A DNA stretch of 64,000 nucleotides from positions 2,901,110 through 2,965,109 of the forward strand of contig NC_061071.1 in the NCBI RefSeq assembly GCF_021917145.1, read 5' to 3'. Of this stretch, positions 46,797-58,066 are shown piece after piece. The notes under the pieces are model-generated. The model saw only the letters and a list, made by a program, of their open reading frames with translations. It was not told the origin of the DNA and searched no databases. Source of the DNA: Hypomesus transpacificus. Its lineage: Eukaryota; Chordata; Actinopteri; Osmeriformes; Osmeridae. Position 1 is the first letter of the stretch. Each line of letters begins with the position of its first letter. Position numbers and translations under genes: made by a program.

Positions 46797-48451
46797 CTAT
46801 CTTTCTCTGTCTGTCTCACCTCAGACGATGCAACACGGGTCATTCTGAAGGGCGAGAATGACTACATCAACGCAAACTACATCAACGTAAAGACACCCTA
46901 CCTCTTTCTTTCGATCGAATGAGTGAAATCACTGAATCAAACAAGATGTCCACATGTATGCTCAACCCCCCCCCTTCTGTGTGATCTTCTCAACCCTCGA
47001 TCAGATGGAGATCATGGGAAGTGGTCAAACCAACCGATACATCGCATGCCAGGGGCCCCTGCCAGGGACGTGCCCAGACTTCTGGCAGATGACCTGGGAG
47101 CAGGGCTCCACCATGGTGGTCATGCTCACCACCCAGGTGGAGCGAGGACGGGTACGAGCGAGCACTCTGTACTTCCTCTCCACTGCACCCTTTTGTCTAA
47201 TGTAATGTGGTCTTTTGGTTGTGTCTAGGGTCGAGACATGCTAACAACTACAGCATGTTGTGGTATCGGCCATTCACACGACAAACTCTGTGGTGTTAGT
47301 CTGTGTTGATTCCCATTATTTTGATTTCTGTAAGCAATAAAACAAATGTGAGATCTCTTGTCGTGTAGATCCACCTCCCTGAATCGTCAAGCTGGCTGTC
47401 AGCTCAGCTCTCCTGCTCCAAATCTGCTGAACGGCCATCTTGTCCTGTGTTCCTAGGTGAAGTGTCACCAGTACTGGCCCAATCCGGACAACAGCACCAC
47501 CTACGGGAACTTCCAGGTGGCCTGTGAGTCTGAAGAGGGGGATGCAGCCTTCCTGGTCAGAGAGATGACCCTCACTCACCTGGAGGTGAGAGAAAAAGAC
47601 CTGTTTGTGTGGATTGTGTATGTCCTTGTGTGGTCCTGTCTGACAATTGACCTGCCAATGTGTCGGTGTGTTTGCGTGTGTGTGTGTGTTCAGAGCCAGG
47701 AGAGCAGGCAGCTGACCCAGATCCAGTACATGGCCTGGCCAGACCATGGTGTGCCGGATGACTCCACTAACTTCCTGGAATTGGTGAGCCTGGTGCGCAG
47801 ACGGAGAGCAGGGGGGGAGGAGCCAGTGGTGGTCCACTGCAGGTAAGCTCTGTCGAGAGATCATGGACCTCAGATTTATTTATGTTTTGTTCCTATTGGT
47901 GGATGGACCCTGCATTTTAAAACGCTGCTAGCCCTGAACTCCATTTAATAGCTCTTCTCATCGCTATCTCTCTTTCGCATCTCCTCCGTGCCTCGCAGCG
48001 CCGGGATTGGTCGGACTGGGGTTCTCATCACCATGGAAACTGCCATGTGTTTGATTGAGGGCAACCAGCCAGTGTATCCCCTGGATATCGTGAGGACAAT
48101 GAGAGACCAGAGGGCAATGATGATCCAGACCCCAGTGAGTCAGTTGCCCTCTGTCTGACCCCACATTGCATACAAATGATACGAGACGATGATGCCTAAT
48201 TGTCAGGAAAGGCTGGAATACAGGAAACGGTCCCACAACACAGCTGAATGTCCTTAGCGTTTAAATACATTTTTTATTAAATATTCTGCCTGGGGTTTTA
48301 GGAACTGAAACCTAACATTTTGTGTTTCGCCATCTTCCAGAGCCAGTATCGCTTTGTTTGCGAGGCCATCCTGAAGGTGTACGAGGAGGAGCTGGTGAAA
48401 CCGCTGACACCCACAAGCCCTGTAACCCCCCATGAGACCCCTGCAGTCTGA
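34398..48451 (+). CDS. ptpn4: Tyrosine-protein phosphatase non-receptor type 4 (FERM-PDZ-PTP)
   Basis: Cortical tyrosine phosphatase linked to synaptic and T-cell signalling. Twenty-six coding exons close in frame to 930 aa (human 926): 34398-34535, 36510-36617, 36925-36967, 37070-37148, 37237-37281, 37379-37431, 38387-38507, 39031-39118, 39721-39809, 40123-40186, 40588-40760, 41466-41534, 42033-42167, 42280-42417, 44789-44948, 45143-45226, 45333-45389, 45492-45651, 45954-46120, 46590-46680, 46825-46886, 47005-47151, 47460-47585, 47694-47842, 47999-48134, 48341-48451. FERM spans about 28-315, with the FERM-adjacent region after it; a linker contains PPALPPKQS, a possible SH3 ligand; PDZ is about 508-595 ([10 protein letters not shown] loop); PTP is about 655-915. 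The WPD loop holds Asp816 and the catalytic loop [10 protein letters not shown] holds Cys848 and Arg854. The N-terminus ([20 protein letters not shown]) and PDZ fit PTPN4, not PTPN3. The C-terminal tail is longer than in human and ends in ETPAV. It converges with ralb. Confidence 0.97.
38686..39016. repeat. (CA)n and two (CT)n microsatellites before a ptpn4 exon
   Basis: CA repeat at 38686-38721, a 76-base (TC)n at 38868-38943, and a second (CT)n at 38990-39016 which runs directly into the splice acceptor at 39030. The last array doubles as the polypyrimidine tract of the exon starting at 39031. Confidence 0.9.
41819..41837. repeat. Homopolymer of 19 C
   Basis: Uninterrupted run of cytosines in the ptpn4 intron between 41535 and 42032. 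Such runs are often mis-sized in assemblies. Confidence 0.9.
43410..43478. repeat. (GT)n microsatellite
   Basis: About 34 perfect GT units in the large ptpn4 intron between 42418 and 44788. Confidence 0.95.
43930..44070. repeat. Compound (TATC)n / (CATC)n / (CT)n microsatellite
   Basis: TATC tetramers from 43930 to about 43980, then CATC units, then about 72 bases of perfect CT. Same ptpn4 intron as the GT array; a GC-rich stretch without recognisable exon follows at 44200-44640. Confidence 0.95.
44716..44785. repeat. (TG)n-rich tract before a ptpn4 exon
   Basis: Interrupted TG repeats ending at the CCAG acceptor at 44788. Unlike most acceptors in this gene it has almost no pyrimidine tract, the upstream sequence being alternating TG. 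Confidence 0.8.
45652..45758 (+). repeat. (GA)n and (GGGAGA)n array at a ptpn4 5-prime splice site
   Basis: The intron begins GTGAGAG at 45652 and at once becomes a GA repeat, then eleven GGG runs spaced every six bases (45674-45736), then three GGAGAC units. The array starts within the splice donor itself. Read through without splicing it would encode alternating Gly-Glu, so a long open frame here is an artefact. Confidence 0.95.
46763..46797. repeat. (TTTC)n microsatellite forming a polypyrimidine tract
   Basis: TTTC tetramers followed by mixed pyrimidines up to the acceptor at 46824 of the ptpn4 exon starting at 46825. Confidence 0.85.
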
Positions 48452-49362
48452 GCAGAGGTGGAGGCAGCCTGGGGCCAGCAGGGAGGGTCACAGAGACTCA
48501 GACCCCAGTCAGACTGTCTCCCTGACCATCAGGCTGGAGCCTGCAGCACAGACAGGAGATCTTACTGACGGTTCAAACTAGCACTGTTGCACTTTATGTT
48601 GACAAACATGACTCGGAAGTTGACAAGCGAAAGCGAGAGACGTGGTGGACCACGATCGGAGATCTTTTTGAGGGATGTGTTGCGCTCAGGGTGGAAGTCT
48701 GGACATCCCTGTGGTGCCCTCAACACAGATGAGCCTTCAGGAGAACGTGGAGGCAACGGACTTCCAATCCGCCGACACATCACCCCGAGTCAGAGTTAGG
48801 ATGAGATGTTGCTTCTTGTCTGTTCGTAAACTCCACAGCCTTTTCTCTTGGAAAATAGAGATTTGGGGAATTTCTTTTAAGAGTCCAGATGATATCTGAT
48901 TAGGCCTGACCTTCTCTGCGTTGTCTTTTTTAAGGAGCGTTGAGACGTGTGCTTCAGATGGGCTTTGATGTGTACTCTGACATGTACAGACGCGACATGA
49001 AGGAGGTATACACCATGGTCCCACTCTGATCCACTCTCTCCCGGAGTCACCCCGGCTAATAGGCATGAATCCCACCGTGGGATTGGTCCTTGACGTCATA
49101 CATACGGTACATGCAGATCCTGCTGATCAGTGGACATATGTGCAGTGGTGCACAGGTGTTCAGGACTCGAAGCTCTTTCAGATCAGGGGGAGCTCCCTTT
49201 GTAGGCCCTACAGCTGCTGTAGCTGTTGTTATTATTGTTGCTCTTTAGGCAGCTATTGAACTATAGTTCAGATCGCTGAGTTCGCTGGTACACTGGGCTC
49301 ACTAAGATGTTCTACAGTCCTTGACGGTATTATACCACAAGAGTTATCATTTTTAGAGTATA
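48452..49362 (+). other. ptpn4: ptpn4 3-prime UTR
   Basis: Sequence from the stop codon to the first good polyadenylation signal, about 0.9 kb. No other gene is visible in it. Confidence 0.6.
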
Positions 49363-49368
49363 AATAAA
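49363..49368 (+). terminator. Polyadenylation signal of ptpn4
   Basis: AATAAA about 0.9 kb past the stop codon, followed by GTTGCACTC and a run of T, a typical downstream element. A longer UTR form reaching about 51.3 kb cannot be excluded. Confidence 0.6.
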
Positions 49369-52300
49369 GTTGCACTCTTTTTTTTTTGAAAATCAAGCCA
49401 AGACTTCTAATATCTTTTGTCTTGAGCTATTGAAATTAAAATGAAACAAACTCTCTCCTTTACTCTGAATCACAGTTGGATGTCATGAAGGAAATGAACC
49501 CTTTCTAAATTCATAGGTCGACGGCAGGCATTCTACAATGTTTTGCGCTTGACAGAGCAACATATTGTTGGTACTGAAGAAGTTGTCATAATTTAAGTTA
49601 GAGGTTGTTTATTTTGATCTGTGAAAGATTACAGTGAAAGACTATAGCAAGAAAACATTACTGGTTATTGTTTGAAATTAAATTGAAAGGTTATTCTAAT
49701 GCCATGCCTTGCATCAATTTACAGGGTTGGATTTTCATATTAGGCAAATACTGGTTTTGAAGGTCAGTGTATTATGACTCCATAGTGGTGTAAGATACAG
49801 TAAGTAAAAGCCTAAATATGCTTGCATTATGGTATTAGAAACCTCCAGGATCCATTCAACCTAAATATCTAGATTGACCATATTGCATATGGCTGGATTA
49901 GGCATTGAATCTATTCATATCAACCCACCAGTTATGATGAATATTACAGCTCCAAAGTCATGCAAACATTGACTCGAAAGTGGCTTTTGTACGATTTGAA
50001 AGTTCATGTTTAAAATGGAAAGAAACTTTCTGTTTGTTTTTGTTTGACCATGCTGATTTCTGACTGAACAGTGCCACTTTTTTTAGTCACACTTGTAAAA
50101 TATTGTATAGGCCTAACATGTTTCAGATCTGTCTGAAAAACTAACTGTAGATACACAGATGAGGATTGGGCTTTCATGATTCATACTGTATGTTCATCCT
50201 TGGGAATGTTCAGCAATTCTTCAGAATTAGTCACGTGTTGCCAAACTATGAGCCATGTTTGCTTTCAATATTTTTATACAATATGCAACCTTGCTTCTTT
50301 GTAATGGACAGCACTTGGCAAACAACTTACGGGCAAAATTATCAAATGAAAAGTGAAGAAAGATGTGAAATTAAGACTTATTTTTTATAAGAACCCCAAA
50401 AAGGTTAAAGATTAAATTTTACAGACATTCAGTCCCTAAAGTGTGAATAGCATTGATAATTTAATTAGAATGGAGTTTGACATGTTTGGCAGCATTGCAG
50501 TGGTTTTATGCAATTAGATAGTCCCCTTGTTCAGTTCAAAACACCCACAGCAGTTGGGATGTGCAGCTTAAAGCCCTGTACGAATGCAGAGCATTTTACT
50601 AACGTGTTTGATTATGAAAGCGGGGCCATTTTTGCCAATGAAATATCATTTGTGACTGTAGATTTGCTTGTGCTTTCAACATTAGACATCAAGCTTGGCA
50701 TTTGCCCAAACTTATTTGCAGAGACCTCTGAAATGACCTCATACAATTATATTGACAATGTTTACATTTTATGACTACGTTCGATGAGTGTATGGATGGA
50801 TATTTACTCAAGATCAGTCCGTTTACAGAAGCTGCTGATGCTACATGTAGGGGAAATCCACTGTCCGGGTGTTCATCCATGTCATCAAAAACATTTGATG
50901 GAGGCACTGACTGGCTTTTTTTTGTTTGTTTGTTTTTTATTGCACAGTGCAGTTGCACCTCCTCACCTCTTGGTACAGTATCAGACATTCTGCACAACTG
51001 TGATGTAAATAAGCTTCATGAGTGACTAGTGGTATAAATTGTTTTTAAGATAAAGGCAGGAGATGTTCATTGGTGTGAAGCTGTACAGAAATTGAATGTA
51101 TCGATATTTTAGGATTTTAGGAAAACTTATATGGGATGTACAATTTTGGCTTTTGATGGAAAATATTTTTCATACTACTTGTAAATGCAGGTTAATGTCA
51201 CAGATTCACCTGGTTACTAAATCAATGGGCTCATTTTATCTGTGCTCTCATGTTTTATGTTGTAAATAGGAGCAATATTAAGTAAAGTGCCAATGTTCTG
51301 TTAGTAAAGTCTAATTTCTGCTGTAACAATTGACAAGTCTTTTCCCTTTCTATGTGGTACTGTACCCAGCCCTAGCAGCTCTATTATCAACATTGTAAAG
51401 AAGAAAAATTCTGTGCCCAAATGATGTCCAGACACAATTAATTATTCGTTGGACGTTTATTGACAGTGGCGTGGCCAATAAGGTGATGTATGTCGCCAGT
51501 TGGTGACCAGGATAAAGGGCTAGTATTGGATGGTCGGTACAGTAAGTCTTGAAACAATTTAGTGCTGCAATTCCAACTTAAAACAGAACTAATGCATGTT
51601 CTTCGAAGGGCAGTGTTGCTCACCTGGACGAGGAGGTGACTCCACACAAAAAAACATACCGCAAAAAAGAATCTCTGCTTCCATCTAGTGTTGAATTGTA
51701 GAACATGCAACCTCTACAGGCCAGACAACCACACACTTCATTGAATTATGAATGTAAAAATATGTGGAAATGATAGGAACAGATTATCCAGAAGTCCATC
51801 TAAAGACAAAATGTATTCCATTCCTAGATGTGTTAAGTGTCAATGTACGTCTTTTAACCTTTCTACGTTTTGAACATCCTCATATGTTCCAGTAGAGGGC
51901 TCTCCAAGCAATTCAGTGAAGGCTGAAGGCCCCCCAGGCCATGATGAGAAGCAGTGAGGTAATGAAATGTGGAAGAGGTTTGCACTTGGTGAGACCATCC
52001 ATCTGTGTGCTGGATAACCTGCCTCAGCGTTTGACACGTTTGTGTTAACAGACTGTTGGGGACAGAGAAGGCCTCATCCATTCAAAGTCAAGGTGAACAC
52101 GGCTGGAATGGCCATTTATGACTGTCATAAAGTCTTTTGGTGTTGCTTCACTCCCACATCAAAGGCAGGGTACCAAACCAGGGAGAGGCCACAAACATGG
52201 AGCCCGTCTGACAAGGCCATAACCCCGACAGTTCGTCTCGTCTCCCATAAATAGCGAATAACACTGTGGCTAACTGCAGCTCCCGTCAGATGACATCTCA

Positions 52301-52715
52301 GAAGGTTCCAGAGACGATTAAGGAGGATAGGGTAATCATCAGGCTCTAGACCTTCCCTCCAGTTGGGGACATAATTGAAGGTTAGAAGTTGTGTGTACAG
52401 TACAATGTCATGTCCTAACAGCACAACCATCTGGTTCCAATACGAGATTACCAGGGGTTGCAACTCTTTGTTTCTAAACTTTGGGCGTTCCCCAGCTTTG
52501 AAATGCAAAAGCGATGGTAAACAGTTAGTCATATCCTGCACTGCCACTCACATACCTTGTGGTATGCATTACAGTGATACATGGAATATATTAGCCTATA
52601 TTTTGACAAGAACTTTCAAATTAAAATGATATTACATCTTTAAATCATATACTATATGTCAGGCCCATAGGATTATCAATCTGAAGAGCAGTACACACTC
52701 AGCAAGTTTGTGTTC
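49369..52715. other. Intergenic interval between ptpn4 and ralb (convergent)
   Basis: About 3.3 kb, AT-rich to 51.4 kb and more balanced after that. No exon is recognised. A minus-strand open frame of 140 codons at 52547-52125 has no domain I know and is treated as doubtful. The first part may be an extended ptpn4 3-prime UTR. Confidence 0.5.
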
Positions 52716-52721
52716 TTTATT
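52716..52721 (-). terminator. Candidate polyadenylation signal of ralb
   Basis: AATAAA on the minus strand, about 0.93 kb past the ralb stop codon, with GT-rich sequence downstream. This gives a 3-prime UTR of ordinary length for the gene. Confidence 0.45.
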
Positions 52722-53652
52722 ACCAAACGTATACATGTTTTGTGATAAGGAAAGCAGCAGAGAATCTTATATTTTGGTGGTAGAGAAAGTGCACTGATAG
52801 GGTGGTTCACACAAAGAGGGTCTGGATTGCAAATCACAGAGGAACATAAATATAGATTCCTTACATTTCCAGGATTATGAATCATGTGTACACACTTACA
52901 CGTACAATATAGTACACACTTTGATCGTTTAAAATGCAGTAACAAATGTGTAGTGGAAGACAATATAAAGGATTACAAATATAAAGGGCCCACCCCAAAA
53001 GCAAAGTAATTACACTTCTTTCTGATAATGGACACACACTGAACGTCTTACTTCCAAAACACACAGTCTGCTATATTTAGTGATTGTCTTTGTGATGTCA
53101 TAACAAAAGTTGAGCAGGTAGAAGTTGGCGCTGCTGCCCAGTACAGTGGAGTGGAGTTTGAATCAAGAAAGTCTGTGTATGAAGCCCACCAAGGGCAGCT
53201 AGTCAGAGTCCGTGTATTCAGAGCTAGTTTCTGCCAACCAAATCCCTTCCTTCTTCCCGGGGGAGCTTTATGAAAATGGCATCCTCGGTAGACACATACA
53301 ACTACAGGACCAGGGTATAGTGAGAGACAGCTGTGTACAGGTGGGTGATGAAGCCCGTGGATCCATATCAATGCTAGTGTACTGTACATACTGTACTGAC
53401 GGAGAAATTCCCATTCAAAAATAATAATAATGAGGAACTAGCTTAGTTCCCTCCAATGACATAAACAACACATCATACAAGAAGTTGGTGGTGCCGTCAC
53501 ACGCTGGCACTGAGTGAGAAGCCTGTATGATTCAGTACAGATTGGTGCTAACGAGAAGGCAAGGGAAATCAGTATGCGGTATCGGTAGGTTTGGCTCAGT
53601 CCGTTTAGCCCAGGCTGGTGTTTGGCATGGAGGCACTGAAGCCTGGATCAGA

Positions 53653-55122
<1,470 letters not shown>

Positions 55123-55848
55123 CACTTCAGTCAACACCAACCCAGAGGACTGTAGAACGCACAGTGCAAGCGCAAAACCACACATGTTAAAGGCTAGCGT
55201 AATTTTAGCTACCCTCCAAGGACAAAACGATGAGGGTATGATAACAGTGTTGAAGACACAGTATGCTTGCACTGTAAGCAAATATACTGTACAAATTAAA
55301 TGACGTATTCTGACGGCCTTCCAGGGAGACCGTTGTAACAACACGAAGGTGTCATACGGAAGCAGTTATACAATATATAGGCTACATTACATTTGGAAGA
55401 GTCAAAATAGTACAAGCTGTGTGCTGAGATCCCAAAAAGAGGAACACTAAAATCCAGGCAAAGTTTCTAACTAAAGAAACGATCTTTTCTTTTAACTCTA
55501 TCTATATCGTGACGTAAATGTGGGGGTTATCTTGCTATATAGGCTACAAAATCCCCAATCTCAAAGCTATTAACCTAATATTGATGTATTGATTTAATAG
55601 AAAATGTACTTTCTTCCTGCTTTTTTCTGTACCCGCCTCTGTACGTCAACGTGCAGATCGGCTTTTGATTGGGTGTATGCAAATTACAACTCTACAGCTA
55701 CAGTGTAGTTGGCTTTTGGACTGTCAATCAAGAACTCATGAGCGGTATGTTTAACGGAGATAAAAAAGATAGTAACGATCAAAATATCCCACGACAAACT
55801 AGCGATAACGTTGAGTACAGGAACACTTTATGCTAGCTATTAGCTCAC

Positions 55849-55990
55849 CTCGTAACGAGTTTGCCTTCTGTTGATAAATCTGACATAAAATAAAACGCTG
55901 AAGTTTCAACAAGTGAGGTTTAAACTTTCACTGCTTCACCCACCCTTCTACCGAAGAATAGAGCTTTCCGAAGTCCTAAAGCCTAGCTTG
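55849..55990 (-). other. ralb: Probable non-coding first exon of ralb
   Basis: A donor on the minus strand (GAG followed by GTGAGC) at 55849/55848 would splice to the acceptor before 55149, leaving the ATG near the beginning of the second exon. The transcription start is not visible; the outer edge is an estimate. Confidence 0.4.
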
Positions 55991-57207
55991 GCCGGATGGG
56001 ACGTCGAGAAAAAAAACGGATACAAAACAGGATATGATGTAGGCTATTGATTTTTATTGGACGTATCGATTCCATTTGAAGCCTGTACCACCCTCTATTA
56101 ATTTCTCGCTACCATACATTTTAAATTATAGAACAATTTTGTTATTCTTCTCATTTGTTTTCTATTTGTATTGTCAATGTTCTATTACCGCCTTTCATTA
56201 AATCATGTTCTTATTAAAAACGCTGAACTAACAAAATGTCTGATGAAATTAAATCATTAATAACATTCCATAGGTTACTCTCGCTCTCGAGCGGGCGTCC
56301 TTTGACTCAATTATATCGGCTATAGGTTTTGTAAAATTGCATATTTAGTCTTGAATATCTTTTAATAAGTTGGAAGCTTGATTGGTGGGTGTCATGAAAA
56401 TTGTTGCATTACCGTTTGGGAATGTTGTCAAGGCACAAAAATGTCCTCTCTTGCCTTTATGATAGCGTAGTAAGCAGTTCATCAAATGGACTGCATCATC
56501 ACGACTTTTTAGTATGATTTTGTTAAATGAAACTTGACCGAGACTTTAAAGAAATTAAACTTAGTGGGGGCTAGCCTGTACGGAACCAAATAGCTAGGCA
56601 AAGACTATACATATCCGACGGAATTATAAATACATGTCAAAACTTTGCAGTTGCAAAGTTTAGAAGAAGGGTGGCAGTATTTCATAACTTTCCATTCCAT
56701 TATCCGTGAATGCTGTTTTAAGTGCACAGTTTTAATATAGCATGCTGTCATCGATGCTGGAAAGCCTTATACTAAACCCAACCATTAGTTATTTTGTTAA
56801 AGTAGACAATAGCCTTTAGAAAGTTCGTTTGGTAATAATCAACGCCGGAATGGACAGAAAAGCCTAATATCCAGGGCATGTTGATTAAAAGCAAGATTTT
56901 AGCTTGAAAAACGTTGTATCATTGTAATTTTTTGCCTCAATGTAAGCAGACTCCTTTTCAACGAAAAACATGTTGATATGCTAAATGTCGTGCCATCTTG
57001 AAATGCATAGAAAATGTAGACATGAGGACTGTTCTTGTCTATATTTTTCCACACCTATTCTTAGACTTTGCCTGTTTGCTCTTCATCCTATTCATTTTCC
57101 CAGATGGGAGATGGTATTCTTTACTTCTAAGTAGCCTATAATCTCCTTCATACGAAGCACACGAGAGGTCTAGTTGGTGGGACGTCCCACGTGGTTTCAA
57201 CTTCTTG
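55991..57207. other. Divergent interval between ralb and inhbb
   Basis: About 1.2 kb of AT-rich sequence without exon, repeat or RNA gene that I can recognise. It should contain the ralb promoter and upstream elements of inhbb. Confidence 0.5.
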
Positions 57208-57215
57208 TATAAAAA
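57188..57215 (+). promoter_or_regulatory. inhbb: Candidate inhbb promoter: E-box and TATA box
   Basis: CACGTG at 57188-57193 and TATAAAAA at 57208-57215 predict a transcription start near 57240 and a 5-prime UTR of about 0.8 kb, unspliced up to the ATG. Position and spacing are plausible; there is no direct proof. Confidence 0.4.
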
Positions 57216-58066
57216 GTTTAGTAGGGGCTCAGTGTAGGGGCTCCAAGTCGAGATGACATGGTACAGGTCCGTCTGATGATCACACCTCTTTGCGCTGAAG
57301 CACGGGGCATTTTGACATTGGAAATAAGATCACTTGAATCGTTGAGAGGAGCCAATATCAAACTCTAAAGGACGCAGGCTAAATAAAGGCAAAATAGAAC
57401 TAAAAGACAACCTGGAGGCTGCGAATTCCGATATTAAATATTCGATCAACCATCCTGTTTTTTCCCTTATGTGGAATATCCTGACTTTTGTTCATCAGCC
57501 ATGGGTGCTTTCCTATTCGTTTAGTTTGACCTCAACATTTTGCTTCTAAATGTTGTTGAATATAGACTGCAGTTCAATGAAACCATGGCATGATGTGCCA
57601 GGTATTGAACTAAAAAGCATTTGAGTGAAATATAGCTTACAGTGTCATGATTGAGCTGAGTTAGGCATACTTCAAAACCTGAAGTGTAGACTGGTGCAGC
57701 CAGTCACTCTGGCACTCAGACAAGCAAAACGGAATTGACTCCTTATGCGCCTCTGAAGTCATCGGAGTGACAGATATTGAGAATGACCAAAGACGAGATG
57801 AACGGAATTCTTCATACGAGTTGCTGCGAAAGGAATTATAATATTTAATTCCTTCATAATTGAAATATATTATCATACGCATGGAGGACAAGCAAGCAAC
57901 TGTGAAATTTACAGATTGACTGGATATTACAACTTTGGCTTTTTTATATCGATTGTTAAAATATTCTGGACCGAAGTTAACAACTTTGAAAGGACTCTAT
58001 ATAGCTTACCTTGATAGTTTAAATAATTATTCCGCGCCGTGCTTCAAAATTATAGTGGTAAAGAAA

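Noticed and set aside
47316-47864. 182-codon minus-strand frame
   Set aside because: Shadow of two ptpn4 phosphatase-domain exons on the opposite strand.
34398-48451. Assignment of the phosphatase as ptpn3
   Set aside because: The N-terminal FERM lead-in, the QLKKGS region and the PPALPPKQS linker fit PTPN4, and the ralb-inhbb neighbours agree.
57935-58066. N-terminal extension of inhbb
   Set aside because: The frame is open upstream but begins with TTG; the first in-frame ATG is 58067 and directly opens the signal peptide.
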